NCBI GenBank assembly: GCA_948567375.1
Contig: OX419760.1
Span: 41,478,001-41,542,000, forward strand
DNA: 64,000 nucleotides
DNA from: Lunularia cruciata
Taxonomy: Eukaryota; Streptophyta; Marchantiopsida; Lunulariales; Lunulariaceae
Direction of reading: 5' to 3'
In this document: piece after piece, positions 25,348 through 37,088 of the stretch
Position numbering within the stretch: position 1 is the stretch's first letter
Layout of the letters: each line of letters opens with the position of its first letter
Position numbers and translations under genes: made by a program
Notes under the pieces: generated by a model
Told to the model about the DNA's origin: nothing
The model's database searches: none
Seen by the model: only the letters and a program-made list of their open reading frames with translations

Positions 25348-25561
25348 TTGACTCATGCACATGCATATAAGAAGGAATGCAAGCAAAGGATGGTAATGGA
25401 AGAAATGTATAATAGAAGAAATACAAGCAGGCTAGAAGAATTGAAAAAAGAAAAGCAAGAAATAAACAAATTGGTTAGTGATACGCAAGATGATTTATAT
25501 CGTAAGTTTGTAGAGGTCCAAATATTATTTATGCGTAATTAAATAATCATACTAAAAAAAG
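25348..25561 (+). other. Small ORF (64 codons) and flank upstream of an rRNA-like scrap, unrecognised
   Basis: The frame 25348-25542 encodes a lysine- and glutamate-rich peptide with a likely helical middle (RLEELKKEKQEINKLVSDT) and ends VEVQILFMRN. I do not recognise it. It stands out from the surrounding low-complexity frames by its amino-acid mix, and it ends 19 bases before a match to the start of small-subunit rRNA. It could therefore be part of an organelle-derived insert, but no sequence evidence proves translation or origin. Confidence 0.3.
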
Positions 25562-25581
25562 AGAGTTTGATCCTGGCTCAG
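25562..25581 (+). other. Scrap identical to the 5' start of bacterial/organellar SSU rRNA
   Basis: AGAGTTTGATCCTGGCTCAG is the near-universal start of 16S-type rRNA genes, and here it is exact. The next bases (AAAAAGATAG) do not continue as an rRNA gene, so only the very start is present. The upstream TAATCATACTAAAAAAAG is compatible with a plant mitochondrial rrn18 leader. It is probably a nuclear insert of mitochondrial DNA, not a functional rRNA gene. Confidence 0.5.
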
Positions 25582-26980
25582 AAAAAGATAGATTAGAATA
25601 GCTAGAATAGTTAGAAAAATACTCAATGAGTTTGTGCAACATCAAAATCATACAAAAACAGATTGATAGAAAATAAAAGTGCAAATTCGGATTGTTTGTT
25701 TGATAGCATACACTAACCGGATTCATTTAAGAAAAACAAACTAGCCTGTTTACCAAAAAAATGCAAAGAAAGAGAAAACCACAAGGACCAATGAAAAAGT
25801 GAATAGAATGGTAGATTGGAACAAAATGTGATAAGATAAAATAGCGTATATCATATCATGCACTATGAACGCATGCGTACCGGAAGACTACAGAAGGCAA
25901 AATCAAACTATCAAGTAAATCTGTACCTGAGCACTCTTCACTTCATAGGTGGTCAGTGAGGTACCCAAATATTGAGGCAATGTCATTCTCTCTCATACCA
26001 AAGGTTCTGCAGAGGGCTCATGAGTGCCGGAGTCAAACTTCGTTGCTTCTAAAAGTACTGCCAAGGAAAGTTTGGGAGTGAAGGATACTTGAAGTAGCAT
26101 GAGAATAGTGTGACTTCCATTGCTATGGATTAACTTTTAACTCGAATGGTTATAATATTGACCATGTGAATGCAATTAGCAAGTGGATACAAACAAGAAC
26201 CTAAGTAAACTAATGCACTTAAGGGAAAAGTGCAAATAATGAGTAACTTATGTGACATTAAATTTGGCTAGGAGCTCTTTTTCCGAGCTAAGCTCGTTAA
26301 TTTCTTTACTCTAAGGATAACGAGCTACGAGATTAATAACCTTTAGAACAGGATTGTTAACACATAAGATGAAGCACACGTGATCAAAGCAAACCATACA
26401 GCATGAGCTATGAAGAAAGATGATAGGTTGGAGAATAACCAGAGATATATATATAAATAAAATAAGCAAGAGAGATTGAGCTACGGATTTTATAAGCAAG
26501 TAGATAAATTAAATTAAATTTATTGCTTGGAACAAGTGGACATAATGAACAAGAAATTTGGAGAAAAGAAGCCAATCACCAAAGCATTCAAATATTGGCT
26601 AATGGATGGAATAAACAACTAGATCAACAAAACATTCAATTATTAATCAATAGATGCAATAAAAAGAAAGTAGATGTACTCATGAAGCGGTTCAAATATA
26701 AATATAATAAATCAATATACCAATGAAAATTCAAAAATTCAATATTAAATCAATATAAATTCAAAAATCGATTTACCTTTTTAATACATGCAGTAAACGA
26801 TTCAAGAAGTGTAACTAGATACAATAAAAAAAATGGATATTGATCAATCACAAAGATATTTATTGATACATCTTGATACATCATTAATATAGGCGTGTTG
26901 TATTTATATACTATGTACAAAACATTTGATGCTTCAAATTTAAAATATTGACTCATGTTAAACAGGGCCTTGTTCTAAAT
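25582..26980. other. AT-rich stretch without recognisable genes
   Basis: No convincing coding frame. A GAGCTAAGCTCGTTAAT / AACGAGCTACGAGATTA pair near 26286-26336 forms an imperfect inverted repeat. Nothing else was supported. Confidence 0.35.
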
Positions 26981-27389
26981 GTTCGTCCCAATGTCTACAA
27001 GTAGTCACGAGAAGAGATAAGGTTTCTGCTTGAATTTCTCTTCAGCCAGACTGCCCGGAGCTTTGTTCCTTTACCATGCAGAGAGAGCTGGAGGTGATAC
27101 TCGATCCTGCTCGGATGTTCGAGAAGCGGTGCCTTGATTTTTCTCGTCTTGTCTCGTCTTGTCTCGTCTGGCAAGAACTCCTGTAAGCCAGTCCTCATAA
27201 TCTGGAACCATAGCAAAAATCAACCAGAAGAAAGTCTTTCAAAATGCATTCCAATTTCTTGTCACAAGGGCGAAGACGGAGTTTATGCTTATCAACATTC
27301 ATCTGATTCTCCAAATGAGTGCAAGGTTTGGATGCCATTAAAGACTCAACCGATGCTTGCATTTCACTGGGCACTCACCTTGCCATGGT
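26981..27389. other. Left edge of the gene island, downstream of the first NTF2-like gene
   Basis: Base composition shifts here from AT-rich to balanced. It includes a short decamer repeat (TCTCGTCTTG-type, about 27140-27170). On the minus strand a consensus splice-donor-like AAG|GTGAGT occurs about 20 bases after the gene's stop codon (near 27371-27385), which could mark a 3'-UTR intron, but no acceptor was assigned. Confidence 0.35.
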
Positions 27390-27839
27390 TTAGACAAAAC
27401 AAATCCCTAACGTCTTCCAATCACAACCCAAGGTGATAGTGGCAATAATCTTCCAAAGCTTCTCAATGCCATCCTGCTCCTTGCATTCAAAGGTTTCAGC
27501 TACAGATGCGTTGATTAGAGCAGTCACTACCACGTAGGTGGAGCTCACGATACCATTCTCAAACACGTACTTCTCGTCCTTGATGTCTTTTATAACTCTC
27601 AAAGCAGGGTCATGCTCGAGTCTGAAGGCGATGTCTTGGCCTGAAAAGCCTGTAATCAAACCGTTCTCCAATCGGACGCAGTGTGGGTGCAATGGAACTT
27701 TGCTGGCGTCATGGCTGACAAGAGCTCGTACGTACTCCTTCGCTCCAGCAATACAAGCGTCAGAATCCTTTACCGAAAGACTGGGTGCTACAAGATAGAC
27801 TACGATAAACAAGAAAATCGCCCATCTTCGAAGCTCCAT
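27390..27839 (-). CDS. Secreted NTF2-like (DUF8021/SnoaL-type) protein, paralogue 1
   Basis: This 149-aa protein has a basic-hydrophobic N-terminus (MELRRWAIFLFIVVYLVAPS) typical of a signal peptide, with cleavage expected near SLS-VKDS. One small alpha+beta domain follows. Recognisable motifs are DACIAGAKEYVRAL (about 25-38), VPLHPHCVRLENGLITGFSG (about 46-65) and, near the end, AETFECKEQDG then KLWKII. The VPL..., ENG and GFSG signature resembles NTF2-like proteins annotated in actinobacteria as DUF8021 or SnoaL-like; this is from memory. Substrate and activity are unknown. Cysteines in ACIAG, HPHC and FECKE are shared with the second paralogue and may form disulfides. I chose the second ATG (27839) because it aligns with the paralogue's start; an upstream in-frame ATG at 27860 would add seven residues. 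INAS is a possible N-glycosylation site. Homology to the paralogue ends near residue 135, so the true C-terminus could involve splicing. Confidence 0.75.
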   Translation of the reverse strand: MELRRWAIFLFIVVYLVAPSLSVKDSDACIAGAKEYVRALVSHDASKVPLHPHCVRLENGLITGFSGQDIAFRLEHDPALRVIKDIKDEKYVFENGIVSSTYVVVTALINASVAETFECKEQDGIEKLWKIIATITLGCDWKTLGICFV

Positions 27840-29770
27840 TAGACTCCGCCTGCGTGACATGTCTGCAAGGTTTCCCTAGACCTGAATCAATGACTAATTG
27901 AATGTCTTGGACTGTAAAGAGATACGTATCTGCTTGGGTATCCTGCGGGCGGAGTGTGGACAGAGTTCGAGTTTTACTTCGAGATGTTCGATTTCGTCGT
28001 TCATTCTTATGGATGAGGTCCTGGTGGTTGTGCTCGTGAGGTGGTATGATGTTGCTAACTTGCGACGTTACTGGCCCCGGGGTGGGAGTGCTGAAGACTA
28101 AGTTTAGCATATGATTCTGGCTTTTGCCCATCAGTGCCATCACCTTTTGTGCAGTTTTCAGTGCCTTGTACTCCTGCTACTGTGGTGGCCAGTACATATC
28201 GTAGATACTCGGACATTCCGTGACAGTAATTGAGTACGCGTACTAGTCGTGGCCGGTTCATATTGCCACTTGGACATTCCACCTTTCTTCTTAGCTATAA
28301 TGTTTCGAAGTTCAAGTTTGGCGAGATTGTTTTGACGGACCTTGGATTATGAAGTCCAGGGATAGGTGTCGAACGGGAAGAAAGTATCAGGATTTTCTTC
28401 TTCTCAGAAACTTGTGTAAAGTCAATCTGTAATATGACGAACTATGTGTATATTTACAAGATAATAGACTTATACCAACTCATAGATAATCTATAAGTTG
28501 CTGAGGTTTTAGAGACGAGCACGGCAGTAGAGTTTACCTATGAATCTGTCGGATGAGTGGATTGTTATTCTGAAATGAGTTAAGAATATTAGTGGTGTGT
28601 TTTGACCATTTGACCCAACCCGCTCGCTTTTCACGCTCTCCAAAATTTTGAATTAATCCAGGCAATCCAGGGATTGATACATGCAAGGTTTGGCTACCCA
28701 AGTACTGTAAGTGAGTGTATACATGATAACGTGTACGCGAGTACTGTCGTGTAAATGTAGGTATTGAATGTGATCAGAAACGTGTCGCTCGGGGAGTTGC
28801 AGTAAGAAAAGTCCAGTGCCAAAAGTCAATGCAATTGAAAAGAAGTATTGAATAATGCAAATCTAGACAAACTCATGCAGGAGAAGTATCTATAATAAGC
28901 CTGTTAAAGAATTAGTATCGAACGCTGTCCCGAGAAGGTGCAATCATTGTTTCACCGGGCTTCAAGAGCAAGGGAGTCCTGAGCACCAAAACAGTACCGC
29001 TGTTCTTCGACTTGGCAAGACTTCAGGTTACGGTTAACTTCCCTTAAAGGCAGCCCCGGTTCGACTTCCTTTGCTGGCTAGGATACAAAGCAGAACGCAC
29101 ATAACAGATGGTTGGAATTCGAGGGCGAGCAAAACGTTAACGAGGAGAAGCAATTCGACGGCGAGCAGCACGGGGACAGTGTAACTGTGTAGTGAGGACC
29201 ACGGCCGGAAGAGAACCCAGCTGACGATGAGAAATAGAACAGTTACTCGAGGAAGAACTGAATGCAGCAAGTGGCCGGAGAATGCTGACCGTCAACTAAG
29301 ACTCTGGAAGATCAAGAACTATCTGTAATGGGACCATGTATTGAACCAAAGTATTTCACTCGCCTTCAAAGGGTTCTAATACAGTCAGTCCTTAATGCAA
29401 GAATATATAGGACTCCTAGCAGTCTGACTGCGAACGACCTCTTTTTTCCTCCATTTACTCGTTTCCTTATCGCTCTGTCGGATCGTTAAGGACTTTCTTT
29501 CGGGTGAGGGTTCCAGACTTTCTCACGATAGTGCTGGACCTTCTCGAGCAGTAATGGACCAGCTTGAATATTTCCAGGTTTTAGAGTGAGTTCCAAAGCA
29601 GCGCACCCCAGAACTTATCCGTGCGATGGCGGACGAAATCCCCCGGCATCGACGCTCTCCAAACTCTGTCTCAACGCCGACCTGTATGTAGGTCCACAAT
29701 CTGTTGAGAGACGCAAATCAGAATCCTATCGCGCTATTGTTTCAGGCCAGACAGAATATTCATTGCAGGC
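27840..29770. other. Intergenic DNA between the two NTF2-like genes
   Basis: Balanced base composition and no recognisable protein family in either strand. The 20 bases just upstream of the paralogue-1 ATG (CGCAGGCGGAGTCTA) are nearly the same as those upstream of paralogue 2 (CGCAGGCAGAATCTA), so the duplication included the immediate 5' region. On the minus strand CCTTGCAG at about 27864 looks like a splice acceptor and could end a 5'-UTR intron. A 12-bp palindrome AGTACGCGTACT lies near 28232. Confidence 0.35.
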
Positions 29771-30015
29771 TCTCTTGTTTCCCTGTTTGATTCCTGTAGT
29801 TGACAGGTGACATTCGCCGCTTGTTTTCACTCGAATATTTGGTTTCATATGAAACCCTCTCTCATTTCCCTGTTTGATTCCCGTAGTTGGCAGGTGACAC
29901 TTGCCACTTGTTTTCACTTGTCGATTTGGTTTGATAGGCAGGTGAAACTCACTCTTGTTTCCCTCTTTAATTCTTGTAGTTGACAGATGACATTTGCCAC
30001 TTCTTTTCATTCGTA
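29771..30015 (+). repeat. About 91-bp tandem repeat, three diverged copies
   Basis: Each unit contains TTTCCCTGTTTGATTCC then GTAGTTGACAGGTGACATT then GCCACTTGTTTTCA. Units begin at about 29771, 29862 and 29954. The minus-strand frame here encodes a repeated KCHLSTTGIKQGN peptide, which reflects the repeat and is not evidence of a gene. Confidence 0.8.
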
Positions 30016-30974
30016 TCGTTCTTATTTCTTCACTAGTTCATATCCAAGAATCAAACTTGTTGTCTCCGACGTCAATCGTGTCTCATATTCTTGTGCGCAA
30101 TTAAATTTCACTGTTCGTTCCTCTTGTATTTAACTTTTCTTTACTTTTATGATCAGGAGATCAGCACCACATGATTATATAAATCGCCAGGAGAATGCAA
30201 CTTCCAGGGCAGTTAATTATCCTAAAATTGTTTGTTTGCTTTGATCTTGTGAGGTATCCATCCATTCGATACTGTCCATCATATATTCGCCCAAAGAGAT
30301 TTTGGAATCTACTTATTTGTCTTTTGAACTGACAGGTACTAAACTTGACATTTGCTTTTATTTGACTTCTTCTAGCGTCTTCTTTGATCAGGTATGAGAC
30401 TTTGTAACACCAGATTACGACCAAGCATAAAAGTATTCATCTTTTTATATGGTGCATTGATGGCAATCTTCAGTATCCACAGATCATGTAAAGTAAGATC
30501 AGGATCATGAGCATGCTAGGCTCACTCGACACCAAGTGTTCGAATTCTTGCATTTCCTAGCGAAACTCTTAAGCCGGGTTTCAACTTCGGATAGATCTCA
30601 ATGCAAACTTTCGTGCTTACGGAGAACCTCGATGGCGTTTCTCTGTGGAGCGAGCCAACGGCCGCAGGCCTGTGCATTTTGACATAGTTCAATTCTTTGA
30701 TGAGAATCGATCTCTTTCTCTTTGCCCAACAACTACCCCAAACACATTGCCGTCCCTAATACCATCGAAGGAAGGAAATGGCGAGAGACGATCGGTACCA
30801 ATGGAGTGACATCACAGCTGCTGCTTCTGCTGATACTACACCCTCTTGTTGTCAAGTTTCTCCGAACTTCGCAACCTTGGAATCCGTAGAACTGCCACGT
30901 CCTTGAGCTGATATCGTGAACTTTGAATGTGGAGACAGTCTGGTCTAGGCAGAAAAAATCGTAATGTACTTGGT
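30016..30974. other. Downstream region of NTF2-like paralogue 2
   Basis: No protein family recognised. Two minus-strand frames overlapping 30733-31048 are out-of-frame shadows that extend paralogue 2's 3' region. They contain no recognisable motif. Confidence 0.35.
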
Positions 30975-31412
30975 TTAGAAGGTCGGGGGAGAGAGAGTGC
31001 CAATAATCTTCCATAACTTTTGAAAGCCGTCGTGCTCCTTGCACTCAAAGCTTTCAGCTACCGCTTCCTTGGCCGTCAGATTGTCAACTAAACCCGCCAC
31101 CACTACGTAGGTGGAATTCACTACACCGCTCCCAAACACGTACTTCTCGTACATGATGTCTTTGATCGTCCTGTAAGAGGGGTCGTTCTCGATTCTGAAG
31201 GCGATATCTTTGCCTGAAAAACCAGTAATCAGACCGTTCTCAATCCTGACGCAGTGTGGGTGCAACGGAACCGGGCTGGAGTCGTGGGTGAGAAGAGCTC
31301 GTACGTAGGCTTTTGATCCAGCAATACAAGCGTCAGAATCCTCCATCGAGAAACCTGGTCCAAAGAGAAAGGCCACGATAAGAAATATAAATGCACATTC
31401 TCGAAAATCCAT
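30975..31412 (-). CDS. Secreted NTF2-like (DUF8021/SnoaL-type) protein, paralogue 2
   Basis: A 145-aa paralogue of the gene at 27390-27839, same strand, about 3.1 kb further right (upstream on the coding strand). It has a signal peptide (MDFRECAFIFLIVAFLFGP), then DSDACIAGSKAYVRAL, VPLHPHCVRIENGLITGFSG, KDIAFRIENDPSYRTIKDI, EKYVF, VVNSTYVVV and ESFECKEHDG. The two proteins are roughly three-quarters identical by eye over the mature domain. This one has five extra residues (around DNLTAKEA) before the last conserved cysteine and two NxS/T sites. The start was set at 31412 by alignment to paralogue 1; the frame is open to an ATG at 31460. TATA-like ATATAATA (about 31495-31505) lies about 85-90 bp upstream on the minus strand. 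The C-terminus (LWKIIGTLSPPTF) diverges after IIGT. The role is unknown; a secreted small-molecule-binding or enzyme fold is the family expectation. Confidence 0.75.
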   Translation of the reverse strand: MDFRECAFIFLIVAFLFGPGFSMEDSDACIAGSKAYVRALLTHDSSPVPLHPHCVRIENGLITGFSGKDIAFRIENDPSYRTIKDIMYEKYVFGSGVVNSTYVVVAGLVDNLTAKEAVAESFECKEHDGFQKLWKIIGTLSPPTF

Positions 31413-32160
31413 TAGATTCTGCCTGCGCCAATCCCCTCTAGGTGTAACTGTCACAATCACTGAATGCCTTTCGAGGTCCTACTCACAAGAGAAGTGTATT
31501 ATATTGTTGGGGGACAGGGGGCGAAACTTCGATAAGTGGGAGCAAGTTGAAAGTATTTATCGAGGGATCCTGTCGACCATTCTCACGAACAGGGACTGGT
31601 GAATGTGGTTGACCGTGTTGTAACTAACGATGTGGAGAATGTTGCGAGTCGGCGTGTTCATATAGTGGTCCAGGCATGAGAATGCGCATGGGGCCAAGGG
31701 CTTATTCTCACTAATTACAGTGCAGCATCCGAGCTGTTTATCTATCACTATTATGCTGGCCAGCACGTCTCAGCAGCACAGCAACATTCTCTGGCACGAT
31801 TTCAAGCAAGAGAGAGCGTCAAATGAGTAACATTTCCTTGACCATCCACCTATTGCCAATCAACTTGTGAAACCAAATTGTAATATAACGATGTAGATGA
31901 ATTTGACACGATGGACAGACTTTCATTCGCCTTCAAAGCTTCTGTATCCTCGTCCACTGTCCTAAAAGAAATTTCTCCAGTTGTGACAAGTCTATGTGTC
32001 CCAGAAAATGGTCAAAACTCCCAAAAACTGGCTCAAGTAACTCAACGAGATGTTGAACTGAGCGAAGAAGGATGTTTTACTATAATAATACGGGCTTATT
32101 TCTCGCATACCATAAATACTGCAATCAATCCCCGTATTGTTGATACTCACATCTTTTAGC
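31413..32160. other. 5' flank of NTF2-like paralogue 2
   Basis: The presumed promoter side of paralogue 2 on the minus strand, with TATA-like elements at about 31493-31506 and 31551-31562. The rest shows no gene. The balanced base composition ends at about 32160. Confidence 0.35.
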
Positions 32161-32391
32161 GTAGCGAAAATATCATGCACGCATGTCTCTTTTCTTTTGT
32201 AAACCATGACGGATTTAAGGTTGGTGCAATTGTAAGTATTAATATCTGTATACGTATAAGAATTATAAAATATCATATTGCAAATATTTTCTATCTAAAA
32301 AGTAATCAAATTACATTTAAAATATACTAAATTAACTTTCTAATAATTTAATAAATTTTAATAAATATTATGTATATTATAATTAGACCTG

Positions 32392-32455
32392 CGAGGCCAT
32401 AAACTTAATAGTACGCTACGCGCGTACCGGTAATCGTTAAGCCATTTATGGTCTT
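32392..32455. other. Nested inverted repeat, potential hairpin or cruciform
   Basis: Matching arms occur in nested order: CCATAAA (32397-32403) with TTTATGG (32445-32451), TTAA (32405-32408) with TTAA (32437-32440), and GTACGC (32411-32416) with GCGTAC (32422-32427). The sequence is GC-rich inside strongly AT-rich DNA. No transposon or terminator identity could be assigned. Confidence 0.5.
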
Positions 32456-35400
32456 CGATCCTTCGTACATGCCTACAGGCAGTGAAGGGGCGTTCTAGAT
32501 TCATCTGTGAATTTTTTTAACAGATTTAATATCATTTAAGTTTATAATATAGCGACTGTCATAGAGAGAGGAACGGTTAGAGGCTCTCCACTTGTAAATT
32601 TATGAATTTCCTTAAAGGATTAAAACGAAATTTTAGTATATATTCATATTGTATTACGTTATTTTATTATATAAATAAAAAATATTTTATGTTATATATT
32701 TAAGAATTGAAATCTCTATTAAAAGAATATTTTAAAATAATTCTTTAGATGAATTAATTATCTATATTTATCTAAAAATCCTCGGAATTTAGTCATATTA
32801 GCGAAATTTAATCATTTAGCAATGCTTCCTTCATGTTAGCGAGTAGATTTCGGGTACTATATCTATTGAAAGCATATCTATCATGATCAAGTTAGATTAT
32901 TGTAAGTTTTTCTTATATAAATAATATCAATTAGATTATTGAGCATATAAATCAGATAGGTGAATAAATTAGATAAATAAGCTCAAAATATTTAAAATCT
33001 ATAAAATAGTTATAAAATAAAATAGAAAAACCATCCTTATGAATTTTGCTTGAAATATTATTATTTAAATCTTAATTATAATTAAAAATATTTGAAATTA
33101 AAAGAGATAAAAGTAAGTGTTATCGTTCAAATAAGCAAAGCGTTAAAAAAGACAAATATGGAATTATAACAAGTGATAAGTAAAAAAGAAGATATAATAC
33201 TTTACTGATAATATTGATGATTGATAATAGATAATATTTTACAATTCCATTCTACTCAAAATGGGAAAATATTTTTCTTTTGAATATTTCTTATATTTAG
33301 TTATAGAGGAGACGTGTGATGATTGTTTTAATCTCAAGGAACTAAGAGAAAAATATTGTGGTAAGTTCAATTGTGATCAAATTTAAGTTTTATTAAAGAA
33401 AAATAATGGACTTTCATTTTGAAGATAAAGTGAAATTTAATTCAATGGTAGAATATAAAATCCAACGGTGCATATATGTTGTATTGCCATATATATATAT
33501 AGTATTCTGAGTTTAAATATAGTATTTTTTTAAAACTAGGTTAATCATATTTAAATATAAGAAAGATAAAATTTATACTATTTCAGAGAAATATGAAAAA
33601 ATATCAATGGTAATTTAGACTTAGTGTATTGATTTTATATGTTTAACATGTTATACTTAAATGTTTGACTTTGAGTGAAAAACTAAAAGCTCTTTGTCTT
33701 TTTTTTTTCTTTGGTATAAAAACTTTTATAGTACAAAGATAACCTATCTGTAAATAATCCTTTCTTAGTTGTTGAGTCAAAATAAAGTTACATGGTTATG
33801 AAAGTTATTTTTATAGGTTCGGATATTTTTCTCAGACTTTTGAAGTTAGATTACTTTCAGTGCATTAATTTTTGTTATTTTGACAAGTAATAATTTTGGG
33901 TGTATTTAAACAAGGGATGATAAAGTACAAGGATGTAGTTTACCATCTTGTTATTTACCATCATCTCTTTCTCTCATTGAGTTTTTGAGTTTTGAAGTTT
34001 TAGCTTTTCATGAATTGATTATTCTTAGATATCTCTACATTACCTCCTTGTACCTTCTTTAATTTCTTATAAATATTGTAGAAGATAAAAGATCAAGTTG
34101 ATTTGATGAATAGATTCAATATTATATCTAAATGAAATAAAAATTATATGGTAAATAATTTCATGGTTTTTTTAATTTTTTATCAAAATATATAAATGAT
34201 CATATTGTAATGATTTTAAACTCCTCCATTTCTATCTTTTGTAAATATTACACCCAAGATTTGGTTAGTCTCTTTGCCAAACCATTTTAACGTGGTTTAT
34301 ATAATTTAGACAATATGATAGAAAAATGTCATAATGTGACTATAATAATGCTTCTTTTAAACTCTTGTCCATGATTCAAAACCAACTCCAAAAGCAACCA
34401 ACTCTATGATGATGTATTCATAAATAATCTACCAATTTCATCCTCATTCTTGTTTCTCAACCGTCTACATTCACTCCTTTTAGTGGCTTACTACTAAGTT
34501 GCTTGGATTTTATTGAGAAGACATAGACAGTAAATTCTCCACTTCTTGAATAGCAATAGTAATGTAAGAGACCAAGTGAAGATCATGTTTTTAGTAAAAT
34601 TTTACATTTATTACAAATTTTAATAATCAATAATCATGAAAATCCTTCAAAATCTCACTCTAATGATACCAAATATACATAGTCTTGGAAAAAAATTATC
34701 TTTCTTACAAAGTTGCCTCTACATACCAAGGCTTCATGAAACTCTTTCATGAGTTGTATAAATTTCTATTTATCCATTAATTTTCAGAGTAGATCATCTT
34801 ATTTATAACACCTTATGATGCACATTAGTCACTAGAGGAATTCAGGTGGTTTTGAGATAGTTACAACTAGCTAAGTTTTGCAATAACTAAATTAGTAGTA
34901 TCTCTAACTAATTTAGTATGGCTAAATAAGAAGAAGGGTCCAATATTTTATTATTACATACTTAATAAGGCACCCAAGTGAATTCTAAATCAAATTAGAT
35001 TAGAACATGACCTCTTAAAGAATTTTATATAAGAATTGGAACCCTTAGCAGATATAAAATTAGACTATATTAGCGTAGGACCTCCATCTTTGATTTTTCA
35101 TGATCAATTTGACTTGGTATATAGGATATGTAAACTCCTCCTAGCTTGACACAAGTTAGTTAACTTTTGATGGTAGAAGTGGGTCAAATTAGAGAGATTT
35201 GACTTGACCTTGGAATATACTGTAATTTCTTATTAGGAAAAGGTCTTGCATTCATAGAGAATATACTTGGGAACTTCCATAAGAAGGTAGGTGAGGCCAA
35301 AACCTATGTGAATGCAAGTTCACCAAAAGTTCATGACAAAGGCAATTTAAGTGAAGTAAGAATTTTACCAAGTTACTAAAGCACTTACTATCGTAATTTT

Positions 35401-36639
35401 GGTGAGTATATAAATAAGGTTTAGGAGGTGAAAAGAATCCATTCCTTAGTGAGATTGGAACATATAGTGAGGAGAATGAGGCTCTATGAATATCATCTCT
35501 TTTTTCAAGAAAAGTGTTTGCATTCTTCCATCTAATATGTTATCCAATCTTGCATCTCAATTTGCATCTAGACCTAGAACCATCCACAAAGAAGCCCACC
35601 TTAATAGCAATATTCTAAATTAAGCAAATCTAGTATAGTATAAGTCTTTTGCTTCTCTATTGACCTCCTATATGATTTCTAAATCCCAATACATATCTAC
35701 AATAGTGGTCTTTAGCTAATACTCTTGCATTAGTTTTAGTTGTTCTTTTCATGATCCACGAATTATGATAGAACCTAACAAAAAAATTTGAAACTTTTGC
35801 AAACTTGGACCTTCATATGATTTTGGTGAACTTGATGTATTTGTTACTCAAATTACTTACAAATTTGTTGAGTTTATATACTATGAATTTTATGTTGAAA
35901 TAAATTTGTCTCACAAGGGATGGTTCATGTAGTTCTTTTATGAGCTACCAAATAATATGTGCAATAAGCTAGTTAAATTCCTTACAAACTTGTTGAGTTT
36001 ATATTGGATGAATTTTATGTTAAATAAATTGATCTCATTGTGATTCATTTAACTCTTTTTATGAGACATAAAATAGTATGTGTAATTAGCTCCTCAAATT
36101 AGGTATTACTAGAGCATAATATTTTGAGCTATTTGGGGTAAATTAGTTAATCCTCTCATAGGTACCATCAAACTCATGTGTATGTGATAACATTTCATGA
36201 CCATCACTTTGTTTTGAAGTTTGAAAAGGATGGTGTAATCATAGTTTATGATACTTTGGAACCTTTTGTAGATCCCTCAAATAATCAAGCTTCTCAATTC
36301 AAGTTTTATTTTCTATCCACTATGGAGTTTATAGTGGAGGATAAGAGGTGAGTTTCTATAAGGCAAGGAAGGTTACTTAAATGTTCCTTGATGATTGGAA
36401 GACATAAGGAAAAACATTATGATGTGGAGATGTGGTTGAAGCTTAATGTGAATATTATGGATATGGTGGATAATTGTTAGTGTGGTGCTAGCAAAAAGAA
36501 AAAAATTTACTGCTTTCCTTGAGCCAAAAGACTCAATTGGACATTATAAAAGTCAATTATGTTGTGTTATCTCTTGGCATGCAACTAAGGCAATTATAAA
36601 TTATAGGGTAATATAAGATATTCAATAAAGTGTCCAATT
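32456..36639. other. AT-rich 4-kb stretch with no recognisable gene
   Basis: Both strands are dense in stops and homopolymer-like AT. A faint plus-strand coding trace around 36190-36480 (phrases such as HHFVLKFEKDGVIIVYDTLE, broken by stops) may be an old transposon or gene remnant but cannot be assigned. Confidence 0.4.
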
Positions 36640-37088
36640 TTTAATCTAGAGATTTATAAATGAATTTATTAAAAAAATCTCCTTTAATATATTATAGTGT
36701 GTATGTTTTTCATAATTGTGTTTGTGCATAAGTGATTTAAAGATTTTAGCCCAAATCAAATATTTAGTCTTATATTTGTCTATTATATAGATCTGATACA
36801 AATCTAAACTTCTTATTCTAAGTCTTGCATTGATCATATAGATGCAAGCTCACAAATCCTAACTTTAAGTCTTCTACTTATTTTATAGATTCCTGCTCAT
36901 AGTAATCTCATTGCTATCAAATTTATTGAGAAATCTAAACAATTTGAGACTTTGTGGGTACAATTCCATATAAAAATATTATTAATGATCTTCTGTTGAG
37001 AATGTGGATTTCAAGCCATATCAAAACTTATCATTAGGTCTTATGTTGATTGCATTTATATTGAGCTATAATAAGACTAAAGTCTAGG
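36640..37088. repeat. Degenerate satellite-like tract, left part
   Basis: Diverged repeats of about 100 bp with recurring phrases of the type AAGTCTTCTATTTGTTATATAG and ATCTATAACTCATAAC. The same kind of sequence resumes at 42306 after the element at 37089-42305, so one tract was split by the insertion. Unit boundaries are blurred by decay. Confidence 0.45.

Noticed and set aside
25562-25581. Functional 16S/18S organellar rRNA gene
   Set aside because: Only the first 20 conserved bases are present and the sequence diverges at once.
27760-28143. Minus-strand ORF of 127 codons overlapping the start of NTF2-like paralogue 1
   Set aside because: It is in another frame from the conserved paralogue, has no recognisable motif, and is not matched upstream of paralogue 2.
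28232-28243. 12-bp palindrome AGTACGCGTACT as an operator
   Set aside because: Short palindromes of this size occur by chance, and no second site or regulator context supports it.
29726-30010. Minus-strand ORF with repeated KCHLSTTGIKQGN peptide
   Set aside because: The repeat arises from the 91-bp DNA tandem repeat, which is diverged with indels between units. No start context or homologue is evident.
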